DNA of 64,000 nt, from the NCBI GenBank assembly GCA_029261595.1, contig JAJDAZ010000002.1, forward strand, positions 1 through 64,000, given 5' to 3'. The notes under the pieces are model-generated. The model saw only the letters and a list, made by a program, of their open reading frames with translations. It searched no databases and had not been told where the DNA came from. Shown one piece after another: positions 27,374-35,846 of the stretch; position 1 is the stretch's first letter, and the number at the start of each line of letters is the position of its first letter. A program made the translations under genes and the position numbers. This DNA is from Nitrospinaceae bacterium (GTDB taxonomy: Bacteria > Nitrospinota > Nitrospinia > Nitrospinales > VA-1).

Positions 27374-28057
27374 ATGGATTTTTCAAGTTTTGATTTCACG
27401 CCAGTCTGGTTGACCCTGAAACTTGCCGGCGTCACCGTATTGTTGTTACTCGTTGTGGGAACACCCGTCGCGTGGTGGCTGGCTCACACCCGGTCGCGTT
27501 TCAGGGGGATTGTGGAAGCAGTGGTGGCGCTTCCTCTGGTGCTTCCGCCCACGGTGCTGGGGTTTTATTTGTTGATCGCTCTTGGCCCCAATGGCTGGCT
27601 GGGCGGCCCGGTGAAAGCCGCGACCGGTTCGGCCCTTTCCTTTACTTTTACCGGGCTGGTCATCGCCTCCACTTTGTATTCCCTGCCGTTTGTCGTGCAA
27701 CCGCTGCATTCCACCTTTGAAGCGGTGGGGAAAGTTCCTCTGGAAACCGCCTGGTCCCTGCGCGCCTCCCGGCTGGATGCGTTTTTAACCATCGCGTCCC
27801 CGCTCGGTCTCAGGGGATACATCACGGCGATTGTATTAGGATTCGCCCACACCCTGGGCGAATTTGGAGTCGTGTTGATGGTCGGTGGAAACATCCCCGG
27901 AAAGACCAAGGTGATCTCCATCGATATTTACGATCGCGTGGAAGTCATGGAATACGCAGAGGCCCATATTCTGTCCGGTGGATTGCTGCTGTTCTCCTTT
28001 GTGGTGTTATTGACCGTATATACCATCAACCGGCGACTGCCGATTCATATTTCATGA
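27374..28057 (+). CDS. modB: Molybdate ABC transporter, permease ModB
   Basis: 227 residues with about five to six membrane helices. It has the permease EAA-type loop ETAWSLRASRLDAFLTIASPLG, which contacts the ATPase, and the ModB-typical ALPLVLPPTVLGFYLL and GFAHTLGEFGVVLMVGGNIPGKT. It forms the inner-membrane channel as a homodimer. It starts 31 bp after modA, and its stop overlaps the modC start by 4 bp (ATGA). Confidence 0.95.
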   Translation: MDFSSFDFTPVWLTLKLAGVTVLLLLVVGTPVAWWLAHTRSRFRGIVEAVVALPLVLPPTVLGFYLLIALGPNGWLGGPVKAATGSALSFTFTGLVIASTLYSLPFVVQPLHSTFEAVGKVPLETAWSLRASRLDAFLTIASPLGLRGYITAIVLGFAHTLGEFGVVLMVGGNIPGKTKVISIDIYDRVEVMEYAEAHILSGGLLLFSFVVLLTVYTINRRLPIHIS

Positions 28058-29142
28058 ACAATCTGTCCGCAAATTTTGACGTGAGCTTTCCGGGCTTTCA
28101 TTTAGAGGCCCGGCTCAACATTCCTGAAAGCGGCGTGACCGTTCTCTTCGGACCCTCCGGGTCGGGCAAAACCACCCTGCTGCGTTGTCTGGCGGGTTTG
28201 GAGCGTTCATCCGCCGGATTCATGCAAGTTGGGGAAACCATCTGGCAGGACGAATCACGCGACCTGTTCGTTCCTGTGCATGAGCGTTCGATCGGAGTGG
28301 TCTTTCAGGAGCCACGGTTGTTTCCTCACCTGAGTGTGCGTTCCAACCTGTTGTATGGATTCAAACGCATCCCGGTTCAGGAACGCAGGATCGTTCTCGA
28401 CGACGTGGTCGAAGTTTTGAACATTGGCCATCTGCTGGACCGAAGGCCCCGGTTCCTGTCCGGTGGAGAAGGTCAAAGGGTGGCGATCGGCCGGGCGTTG
28501 CTCACCAGCCCGCGCCTGTTGCTGATGGATGAACCGCTGGCGTCGCTCGACAGTGAGCGAAAGCGCGAAATAGTGCCTTATATCCGCAGACTGCAAACCA
28601 CCTGGGGCATTCCCATCATTTATGTCAGCCATTCCCTGGAAGAAATTTTGCAGTTGGTGGACACCATGGTTCTTTTAAAAGAAGGGAAGATCGTCGCCCA
28701 AGGCCCGGCGAAAAAAGTTTTTTCCGATCTCGATCTGCGGGGACTGATAACCAGCGAAATCCTGGGCGCGATCTTTGATGCCAGGGTCATCGCTCACGAA
28801 CCGGAGTTTGGGCTCACCCGCGTTCAGTTTATGGAATACCAGTTGCACGTTCCCAGGCAAGCCGCTGAGGTGGGGCAGTCCATCAGGCTTCATATTCATT
28901 CCAACGACGTGAGTGTCGTGGCCTCGCCCTCGGATATTCGGACCAGTGTCCTCAATGTTCTGGAAGCCACGGTGATGGAGATAGGGCTGATCGATCCCAC
29001 CGGATATTCGGTCGATGTCAAACTGGATGTGGGGCAGGCACTCCTGGCCACGATCACCCGGAAATCCCTGGCGAACCTGGGCCTCGAACCGGGGCAGAAA
29101 GTCTATGCCCATATCAAAGCGATAAAGATGGTGCATGAATGA
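28054..29142 (+). CDS. modC: Molybdate ABC transporter, ATPase ModC
   Basis: 362 residues. Walker A GPSGSGKTTLL (about 32-42), ABC signature LSGGEGQRVAIGRAL, Walker B LLLMDEPLASLD and the switch His in YVSHSLEE are all present. The C-terminal 70 residues form a TOBE/MOP-type domain, as in ModC, where oxyanion binding can trans-inhibit transport. It powers molybdate import with ModB. The ATGA overlap with modB implies coupled translation. The length is typical. Confidence 0.95.
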   Translation: MNNLSANFDVSFPGFHLEARLNIPESGVTVLFGPSGSGKTTLLRCLAGLERSSAGFMQVGETIWQDESRDLFVPVHERSIGVVFQEPRLFPHLSVRSNLLYGFKRIPVQERRIVLDDVVEVLNIGHLLDRRPRFLSGGEGQRVAIGRALLTSPRLLLMDEPLASLDSERKREIVPYIRRLQTTWGIPIIYVSHSLEEILQLVDTMVLLKEGKIVAQGPAKKVFSDLDLRGLITSEILGAIFDARVIAHEPEFGLTRVQFMEYQLHVPRQAAEVGQSIRLHIHSNDVSVVASPSDIRTSVLNVLEATVMEIGLIDPTGYSVDVKLDVGQALLATITRKSLANLGLEPGQKVYAHIKAIKMVHE

Positions 29143-29210
29143 CGAGAATGGTTTATTTTTAAAAAGGATCCGGGTCAATTCACTTATTCATTCCAAGGGG
29201 GACCGACACG

Positions 29211-29600
29211 ATGAAAGTCAACGGATGGTTTAAAGTTTTAAGCTTTGCGATGGTGGTCATTTTGACGGGGGTCCTGGCGATGTCTCAGCCTGCCTGGGCG
29301 GCAGGATTGCAGTCGGGGCAGGAAACGTCGGAATTTTCTAAAACCCGGCACATCCAGTCCACCTTAGCCGAACTCGCTGATGCCGGTAAAAAAACAGGAG
29401 CGTGTTTCGAAGCCGGTTCTGTCGGAAAGTGCGCCACCTGTTGCGGAGGCTTCATGAAAAAATGCATGGATCTGGTGGTTGCCCTGTGTCATCGGGGCGA
29501 CCCCAACCGGTCCGAGTTCAGGCATTGTGTCAAAGACAAAGAGGCGCGTTGCAAAAGCGATTTCGGCAACTGTGCCTGGTTGTGTCGCCGCGCCAAATAG
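29211..29600 (+). CDS. Small secreted cysteine-rich protein, unknown function
   Basis: 129 residues. GGGGG-rich spacing gives a ribosome binding site (AGGGGG) before the ATG. The signal peptide has a hydrophobic core at about 9-24 and an AWA-A cleavage site near residue 30. The mature part of about 98 residues has ten cysteines, including CATCCGGFMKKC and a C-terminal GNCAWLCRR, and is basic. Such proteins are usually disulfide-stabilised in the periplasm or outside, or bind a metal or cofactor. It follows modC by 68 bp in the same direction, so it could share the molybdate transcript, but there is no known link. Not recognised as a family. Confidence 0.7.
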   Translation: MKVNGWFKVLSFAMVVILTGVLAMSQPAWAAGLQSGQETSEFSKTRHIQSTLAELADAGKKTGACFEAGSVGKCATCCGGFMKKCMDLVVALCHRGDPNRSEFRHCVKDKEARCKSDFGNCAWLCRRAK

Positions 29601-29631
29601 GCGGTTAAAATAAATCAACCGGCGGGAATTT

Positions 29632-30243
29632 TTATGGTTCGTTGCGCACCCCGCGCACCCCGCCCTTATTACACAGGGTGATCGGGTTTGAATGGCCCAT
29701 GCCGGTGACAAAGTAAAACGTGCGGGCGCAACAATCGGCCAGATCGGTTTTAAAATAATCTGAAGACCAGTACCAGTAGGCGGCGCCATCGGCGAATTTT
29801 TCATCCAGAGCCAGGGGATGGTCCGGATCATGATCCATGCTGTTGACGTTTTCCTTGGTGTTATCGTAGATTCCCGCCATTTCACCCATGCCGGGCATTC
29901 TCCAGTCGTCGTGCCCTCCCGTCTGCAAATTTTCGACATACTCCTTTGATTGATGCCAGTTCTGGCATTTTCCCAAATCAGCGTGGCTGTCCTTTTGTGT
30001 CCACATCAAGCCCGAATCGGGGTCGCTGATGGTGCCGTCGCCGTTGTCCTTTAAGTGCAACCGGGAAACAGGAGGCGGGGGAGGAACGTACTGAGGGGCA
30101 ACATAAGCTCCCCTGGGGCCGATATCGCCGACCCCGGCGCCACTGGCTGAGGGCCACCAAAAAATCAGCGAAAAAACCATCCATGCGTTTCCAGTCCGCC
30201 GAAACATAACCAACCTCCGATTACAAAAGCTCATGTCATCCAT
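29632..30243 (-). CDS. DUF1566 (Lcl C-terminal-like) secreted protein
   Basis: 203 residues with an N-terminal hydrophobic signal (about 17-35), a Pro-rich linker (QYVPPPPPVSR), then a DUF1566 domain. Diagnostic segments are DNGDGTISDPDSGLMWTQKD, WRMPGMGEM (the WRLPTxxEL signature) and YWYWSSDYF. DUF1566 domains have a C-type-lectin/FGE-like fold and occur in secreted or surface proteins; function is generally unknown. It is convergent with the Cys-rich gene at 29211 and its 5' end overlaps the 3' end of the YbbP-like gene by 8 bp, so it may be part of that transcript. Confidence 0.8.
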   Translation of the reverse strand: MDDMSFCNRRLVMFRRTGNAWMVFSLIFWWPSASGAGVGDIGPRGAYVAPQYVPPPPPVSRLHLKDNGDGTISDPDSGLMWTQKDSHADLGKCQNWHQSKEYVENLQTGGHDDWRMPGMGEMAGIYDNTKENVNSMDHDPDHPLALDEKFADGAAYWYWSSDYFKTDLADCCARTFYFVTGMGHSNPITLCNKGGVRGVRNEP

Positions 30244-32833
30244 CCGCCTGACGCAGGGTGATGACCGGTTTGTTTTTCAACACATCGAGACTGCTCAGGA
30301 TGCCCGTCATAGCCGTGAGCAGGACACTCAAGACCACCGTCCAAAACATGACCGCAGGGTAAAGAGTCCAGTCGGATTTGACCAGGTATTTCATGACTCC
30401 CCAGGACAAAAGGCAGGACAGCCCCACTCCCATGACTCCTGAAACAATACCTAAAATCGCGTATTCGATTCCCAGAATTCCCATCACGATGTTTCTTCTG
30501 GCGCCAAGAATTTTCAGGATGGCGGATTCCTTCAGCCTGCGATATTTGGTGGAAGCGATCGACCCGGACAGGATGATCAACCCTGCCAGAATGCTGAACC
30601 CGGACATGAAATCGACCAGGGTTTTCAGTTTCCCGACCACGGTTTCGACCGTATTGACGATGTCGCGGGTGCTCAAGGCGGTGACGTTGGGAAGGGCGTC
30701 GACCACGGCTTGTTGCAGGGCCTGCTCTTTTTCCTCAGGCACATGGACCGTGGCGACATAGGTGATGGGTGCGCCTACCATGGCTCCCGGCGAAAATATC
30801 ATGTAGAAATTGGTCCGCATATTGCGCCAGTTGACTTTACGAATATTGGTGATGGGAGCGGTGATTTTCACCCCTTGAATCTCGATGGTAATCTCTGAGC
30901 CGATGGTGACGCCAAGACGCCGGGCCGCATCTTCTTCCAGAGAAACCTGGGGAATGGATGCTTCCTCCGGATTCCACCATTTGCCTTTTACGATCACATT
31001 GTCTTTGGGCAAATCCACACTGTGGGTCAGCACAAAACTCCGGGTGATGAACCATTCTTCCTCGCGCCGGTTTTTGTATTGCCACTCGGACATTTTTTTC
31101 CCATCGGCGCTGTACAAACGGGAGCGAATCAAAGGCAACAACTCGTGCTCGGCCTTGGGGGCGGCCTTGTCCAGAACTTCGGTGAAACGCTCTGTTTGAT
31201 CGCTCTGGATGTCGATGAAGAAAAAATTGGGCGGCGTGCCGGCGGTGTTGGATTTCAGCATCGACAGCATGTCCATCTGGACCAAACGTATGGTGAGCAC
31301 CAGCATGATCCCCAGTCCAAGACAGGTGATGATGGAGGCCGCCTGATTGTTGGGCCGGTAAAGGTTGGCCATCCCATACCGCCGGGTCATCGATTTTGGC
31401 GGTGGAATTTTTCGTAATGATTTCAGCAGCGCGACAGAGACCAGCCTGAGAATCAGGGCCGAGACCCCGAGCGCCAGAAGAAACACGACGCCGCGTTTGA
31501 ACGACTCCGCCTGCCAGATGACCATCAGCGTTAGCCCGCCCGCCATCAAGAAACCCGCTGTCCAACGCTGGATTTTACTGCCCGGTGCGATTTCTTCTTC
31601 ATCGAAGTTTCTACGAAACAAACGAAGCGGGCGCGTTTTTACGGCGCGGATCAATGGCCAGGCGCAGAAAATCAAGGTGGTCAGCATTCCCAGGCACAGG
31701 GATTGAACGGCGGGCATCCAGAAAAATTCGGGCTGAACTTCCACATTCAGCAAACCCGCGAGTTTGGCTGGCAGTAGATACAGCAATGCGTAACCGATGC
31801 TGACTCCCAGGAGACTCCCGACCAATCCCAACAGGAGCGATTGCAAAAGATAGACTTTTAATATGGTTCCAGACGACGCTCCCATGCAGTTGAGGATGGC
31901 AATGGTGTCCAGTTTTTGCGCCAGAAACGTGCGGATGATCATGGCCACGCCGATGCCTCCCAGGATCAGGGCGATGACCCCTAAGGCGCCCAGGTACTGG
32001 CCCATGCGTTCGATGGAATCGGTGAGGGACGACTGCATGTCCTTATAAGAACGCAGGCGGAGAGATTTGTCCTCTAACCCATCTCGCAAAATTTCAAGAG
32101 CGGTTTCCGGTTTCATGGATGCCGGAAGCCCGATCAACGTCCTGTGTTTGACCCGGCTCCCCGGCTGAACCAGCTGGCTTTCATCCAGCGTGGACCGCGA
32201 TACAAACACCCGGGGGCCGATGCTGAAAGCCCGGGAAATCCGGTCCGGCTCAGAAACCACGGTCCCCACAACGCGCACCTCGGTTTTTCCCAGATCAAAC
32301 GTATCGCCCACTTTCAGGTGGGTCCGCATCAAAAACGACGGTTCGACGATCGCGCCATTATGAGCTAATCCTTCTGTCGGAGGCATCGGCGGGTCGATGG
32401 TCAATTCTCCGTACAGGGGATAATGCGGAGGATCAAGAGGAACGGATTTTAACTCGACGATGAGCGAGCCGGAATTATTGGGCCCGCCGGATGTTTTTGA
32501 AACTTTATAGCGCGCCATGGCGTGCAATTCTTTGATGAAAACAAAATCCGTTTCCGGCGGTAGAGCGGTTTTCTGAAATTCAAGATCCGTTTCGGTCTGC
32601 TCCCAACTGCCCCGGATGGAAATATCTGCCGCGAGCAGGCTTTTGGATTCTTTGCTGATGGCGTTATTGAGGATGTTCGCCAGGCTTTTGATCGTCATCA
32701 CTGCACCGACTCCGATGGCAATGCAAATGATGAAAAAAATAAACCGCTTCCAGGCACCCTTGAATTCGGCCAGGGCGAGCCTTGAAATTTGAGCACCAGT
32801 GAGTTGATTCGATTTTATTTCCGAAGTGTTCAT
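30236..32833 (-). CDS. ybbP: YbbP-like FtsX-family ABC permease
   Basis: 865 residues. One membrane helix at about 32-50, a large periplasmic domain (about 60-255), then three helices with an FtsX domain (QYLGALGVIALILGGIGVAMI onward). A second such unit follows and ends near residue 855, giving the two-FtsX architecture of YbbP. It pairs with the ATPase gene at 32830 (4-bp overlap). The family is annotated as a permease linked to lysophospholipase L1. In E. coli, ybbA-ybbP lie divergently next to tesA, exactly as here. Type VII (MacB-like) ABC systems work by mechanotransmission in the envelope. The substrate is unknown. Confidence 0.88.
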   Translation of the reverse strand: MNTSEIKSNQLTGAQISRLALAEFKGAWKRFIFFIICIAIGVGAVMTIKSLANILNNAISKESKSLLAADISIRGSWEQTETDLEFQKTALPPETDFVFIKELHAMARYKVSKTSGGPNNSGSLIVELKSVPLDPPHYPLYGELTIDPPMPPTEGLAHNGAIVEPSFLMRTHLKVGDTFDLGKTEVRVVGTVVSEPDRISRAFSIGPRVFVSRSTLDESQLVQPGSRVKHRTLIGLPASMKPETALEILRDGLEDKSLRLRSYKDMQSSLTDSIERMGQYLGALGVIALILGGIGVAMIIRTFLAQKLDTIAILNCMGASSGTILKVYLLQSLLLGLVGSLLGVSIGYALLYLLPAKLAGLLNVEVQPEFFWMPAVQSLCLGMLTTLIFCAWPLIRAVKTRPLRLFRRNFDEEEIAPGSKIQRWTAGFLMAGGLTLMVIWQAESFKRGVVFLLALGVSALILRLVSVALLKSLRKIPPPKSMTRRYGMANLYRPNNQAASIITCLGLGIMLVLTIRLVQMDMLSMLKSNTAGTPPNFFFIDIQSDQTERFTEVLDKAAPKAEHELLPLIRSRLYSADGKKMSEWQYKNRREEEWFITRSFVLTHSVDLPKDNVIVKGKWWNPEEASIPQVSLEEDAARRLGVTIGSEITIEIQGVKITAPITNIRKVNWRNMRTNFYMIFSPGAMVGAPITYVATVHVPEEKEQALQQAVVDALPNVTALSTRDIVNTVETVVGKLKTLVDFMSGFSILAGLIILSGSIASTKYRRLKESAILKILGARRNIVMGILGIEYAILGIVSGVMGVGLSCLLSWGVMKYLVKSDWTLYPAVMFWTVVLSVLLTAMTGILSSLDVLKNKPVITLRQADG

Positions 32834-33507
32834 GGTTGGGGTTTTGTGTCCGCAATGATGGCGCCGTCGGCCAAAGTCAAAATGCGCTGGGTTTTTGCGG
32901 CGATGTCCGGTTCATGGGTGACCAGGACGATGGTCGCCTGTTTCACGCGGTGCATTTCCAGAAGCAATCCCAGAATGTGTTCGCTGTTTTTGGAATCCAG
33001 GTTGCCGGTGGGCTCATCCGCCAGGACGATTTCCGGTTCGTTGACAAATGCTCTGGCAAGGCACAGCCGTTGTTGTTCGCCACCGGACATCTGGGCGGGG
33101 TAGTGGTGCATTCTGTCCGCCAGGCCAACCACCCCCAACAAGTCCTCAGACTTTTTCTGCACTCCTTGAGTCTGGTTCAGCTCGCCCGCTAAGACCACGT
33201 TTTCCAAAGCGGTCAGGGTGGGGATGAGATGAAAATTCTGAAATATAAACCCGAAACGCCGGGCGCGCAGCGCGGCCAGTTCATCCTCCGCCAGTTTTGT
33301 GATATCCTTTTCATCGACCGCGATAGTTCCGCTGGTGGGCGTGTCAAGACCCGCCATCAGACTGAGCAGGGTGGTTTTGCCGCTCCCTGAAGCGCCAATA
33401 ATGGCGATGAATTGTCCGCTTGGAATGGTCAGATCGATGCCGTTTAAAATGTCGACCCTGTGGCCGCCGCCAAAAAGGCTCTTTCTAAGTTGGCTGATTT
33501 GTATCAC
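32830..33507 (-). CDS. ybbA: YbbA/LolD-like ABC ATPase
   Basis: 225 residues. Walker A GASGSGKTTLLSLM, Q-loop FIFQNFHLIPTLTALENV, signature MSGGEQQRLCLARAF, Walker B IVLADEPTGNLD and switch His in LVTHEPDIA are all present. The PTLTALENV and PTGNLDSKNS segments are typical of the LolD/MacB/YbbA group. It drives the YbbP-like permease encoded immediately downstream. It is divergent from the TesA-like gene, with only 54 bp between them, so promoters for both directions must be packed in that gap. Confidence 0.92.
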   Translation of the reverse strand: MIQISQLRKSLFGGGHRVDILNGIDLTIPSGQFIAIIGASGSGKTTLLSLMAGLDTPTSGTIAVDEKDITKLAEDELAALRARRFGFIFQNFHLIPTLTALENVVLAGELNQTQGVQKKSEDLLGVVGLADRMHHYPAQMSGGEQQRLCLARAFVNEPEIVLADEPTGNLDSKNSEHILGLLLEMHRVKQATIVLVTHEPDIAAKTQRILTLADGAIIADTKPQP

Positions 33508-33561
33508 TGGAAAAATTCCATTTGAGTTGGAGTGGGATTTTTTTTATTTTAATATAAAGTC

Positions 33562-34239
33562 ATGAAGAACCCTAATACCTGTTTTAATATTTCGGTGCTT
33601 ACAAAGTTGTGCGCGGTTTTTGTTAGCGGCGCCCTTTTTCTCTCTCTGGCAATTATCCCTGATCTGAAAGGAGAACCCGCTCCCGTGATACTGGCATTTG
33701 GCGACAGTTTGACTGCAGGCTTTGGAGTCCCGGAGCCGGAAAATTACCCCTCCCGTCTGCAGATTTTATTGCGGGAAAAGGGGTATCCCCATCGAGTGAT
33801 CAATGCCGGGGTGAGTGGCGACACCACAGCCGGCGGAGTGCGGCGCGTCACCTGGTTGTTGAAGCAGAAACCGAAGATAGTCGTCCTCGCTTTAGGGGCC
33901 AACGACGGTCTGCGCGGACTCTCCATTGGGGAAATGCATTCTAATTTGAAACGGATCATCGAAACTTGCCGGGAGCGCGGAGCGGACGTTCTTTTGGCGG
34001 GAATGAAAATCCCCCCCAATTACGGGGAGGAATATTCACAGGAATTTGAGGGCGTATTCGTTAAATTATCCAAGGAGTATGAACTGCGTTTACTGCCTTT
34101 TCTATTGAAAGGAGTGGCCGCCAAACGCGAATACACCCAGGCCGACGGAATCCATCCCCTGGGGTCCGGATACGAAATCGTGGCACGGACGGTTTGGGAG
34201 CACCTCGAGCCCATGCTGGCCCAAGGCAAGTCCAAATAG
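33562..34239 (+). CDS. tesA: TesA-like SGNH hydrolase (arylesterase/lysophospholipase L1/thioesterase)
   Basis: 225 residues with an N-terminal signal/anchor (about 13-33), so it acts in the periplasm. All SGNH blocks are present: GDSLTAGFG (catalytic Ser), VINAGVSGDTTAGG (Gly), LGANDGLRG (Asn) and DGIHPLGSG (Asp-x-x-His). Enzymes of this type cleave acyl-CoA thioesters, lysophospholipids and aryl esters. The adjacency to YbbA-YbbP repeats the arrangement known from Proteobacteria and supports the TesA name. Confidence 0.9.
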   Translation: MKNPNTCFNISVLTKLCAVFVSGALFLSLAIIPDLKGEPAPVILAFGDSLTAGFGVPEPENYPSRLQILLREKGYPHRVINAGVSGDTTAGGVRRVTWLLKQKPKIVVLALGANDGLRGLSIGEMHSNLKRIIETCRERGADVLLAGMKIPPNYGEEYSQEFEGVFVKLSKEYELRLLPFLLKGVAAKREYTQADGIHPLGSGYEIVARTVWEHLEPMLAQGKSK

Positions 34240-34259
34240 CGGTTCACCAGAAACGGGGG

Positions 34260-34586
34260 CTACCCCCAGAGTTCGTCCGGGACTTCCAACCGTTCGACTT
34301 TTTGGCCCTGGCCGATATGTTTGTCCAGGATTTCACTCACGTCTTCAGGTTTGACTTTGTTGTACCAGACGCCATCGGGATAGACCACCACGACCGGTCC
34401 GATGGAACAGGGGCCGATACACGAGGAACTGGAAATGATGGCTTTTCCGAACAGCATTTTTTCTTCGATGCCCATCGAAAATTTTTCCAGTAAGGCTTCA
34501 GACCCGTTTTCGCCACAGGAACCCCGGGGATGTCCCGGCGGTCTCTTGTTGGTGCAGACTAGGATGTGGTAACTTGGTTTAGGCAT
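34260..34586 (-). CDS. Thioredoxin-like [2Fe-2S] ferredoxin
   Basis: 108 residues. HILVCTNKRPPGHPRGSCGENG contains the first cysteine pair (Cys11, Cys24) and SSCIGPCSIGPVVVVYPDGVWY the second pair. The spacing fits the Shethna/FeSII-type thioredoxin-fold ferredoxins (NuoE-like, CT-NKR-x-GxxSC). It is cytosolic and carries one electron; the partner is unknown. The gene is single, with its own upstream region shared with the AmgK-like gene. A short, well-conserved housekeeping-type protein. Confidence 0.88.
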   Translation of the reverse strand: MPKPSYHILVCTNKRPPGHPRGSCGENGSEALLEKFSMGIEEKMLFGKAIISSSSCIGPCSIGPVVVVYPDGVWYNKVKPEDVSEILDKHIGQGQKVERLEVPDELWG

Positions 34587-34736
34587 TATTTTTCTCCAAA
34601 AGGATACATTAGGGAATCCCCAATATTAATATTTTCTAATCGTTACAACCGCTGACCGCTCGATTAAAGAAGGCGCAAATTTTACTTTAAGATGGCAATA
34701 TAGTGAAATAGATTTTTTTTGGATAAAATTGTGAGC

Positions 34737-35846
34737 ATGAAGATTCGACCTTCTTTTGAAAGCCCCACATCCTCCACCCCCATCGATCACGACTGGCTGT
34801 GTCAATCCCTGGAATCGATCGTGGGTTCTTCCGTGCACGATGTCACCAGCCGCCCCCTTCAGGGAGACGCTTCGGATAGAAAATATTTTCGGGTTTCCTA
34901 TCAGACGGAAATCACCGGTAAATCATCCCAATCCATGATCCTGATGCAGTTAAAAGAACCCCTGCCCGGCGAAGAGAATGATTTCACCCGGATTTTGAAA
35001 TTTTTGAGGACGCTGGAGTTACCGGTCCCTCAATTATTTGATTATCATTCCCGGAAAGGACTCCTGCTTCTTGAGGACTGCGGGTCCCACACTCTGGAGG
35101 ACTGGATTCGGGACCATCCTGGGGATAAAGAAACGTATTACCGTCGGGCCGTGGATCTACTCTCAAACCTTCACCACCGGGCCACCAAAAACCGTTCAGC
35201 CGACTGTCCGGCGTTTGGACTTTTTTTCGATGTCGAAAAACTGATGTGGGAACTGGACTTCATGCTAGAGCATTATGTTAAAGGATTGCATGGATTGAAT
35301 CTTAAGGATGAGGAGATTTCTGATATCCGCAATCATTTCCTTGAGCTTTCGAAGACCCTGGCGGAGCAGGAAACCGTTTTCACCCATAGAGATTTTCACT
35401 CAAGAAATTTAATGGCCCAAAACGGTGAACTGGTAATTATTGACTTTCAGGACGCACGCATGGGCCCTTGTCAGTATGACCTTGTGTCTTTGCTGAAAGA
35501 TTCCTATGTCCGTCTGCAGGATGGTTTCAGGAACGAGATGATCGAACGTTACATTCAGTTACAGGAAAAGGCGGAGAACCGGATGGTGGATCGTAAAAAG
35601 TTCCATCGGATTTTTGAAGCCATGTCTCTCCAGCGAAACTTGAAAGCGGTGGGGACCTTTGCCTATCAAGCCACGGTCAAGGGAAACAGCCGGTATCTCG
35701 ATTATATTCCTGAAACTCTGGCGTATGTTCGGAAAACCCTGGACGCGGGACCGGACCTAATAGATATGAAAAAAACCCTGGTCAGATACCTTCCCGGATT
35801 GACCCTTAAAACCCCCCAGGAAAATCAGGACGCGCATGGTTCTTAA
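34737..35846 (+). CDS. amgK: AmgK-like sugar kinase (aminoglycoside-phosphotransferase fold)
   Basis: About 369 residues from ATG 34737; GTG 34731 with GGA at good spacing, or TTG 34719, are alternatives. The catalytic loop FTHRDFHSRNLM and metal motif VIIDFQDARMGPCQYDLVSLL are near-diagnostic of AmgK, the anomeric kinase of N-acetylmuramate and N-acetylglucosamine in cell-wall recycling. The nucleotide-binding part has GDASDRKYFRV. AmgK normally works with the uridylyltransferase MurU, which is absent here; instead the next gene is an LptG-like permease (11-bp overlap). Cytosolic. Wall recycling is the best guess. Confidence 0.85.
   Translation: MKIRPSFESPTSSTPIDHDWLCQSLESIVGSSVHDVTSRPLQGDASDRKYFRVSYQTEITGKSSQSMILMQLKEPLPGEENDFTRILKFLRTLELPVPQLFDYHSRKGLLLLEDCGSHTLEDWIRDHPGDKETYYRRAVDLLSNLHHRATKNRSADCPAFGLFFDVEKLMWELDFMLEHYVKGLHGLNLKDEEISDIRNHFLELSKTLAEQETVFTHRDFHSRNLMAQNGELVIIDFQDARMGPCQYDLVSLLKDSYVRLQDGFRNEMIERYIQLQEKAENRMVDRKKFHRIFEAMSLQRNLKAVGTFAYQATVKGNSRYLDYIPETLAYVRKTLDAGPDLIDMKKTLVRYLPGLTLKTPQENQDAHGS

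Noticed and set aside
29364-29939. Minus-strand frame of 191 codons between the Cys-rich and DUF1566 genes
   Set aside because: It overlaps both better-supported genes and has no family motif.
30837-31565. Minus-strand frame of 242 codons
   Set aside because: It is a shifted frame within the YbbP-like gene; Arg/Gly/His-rich and without motifs.
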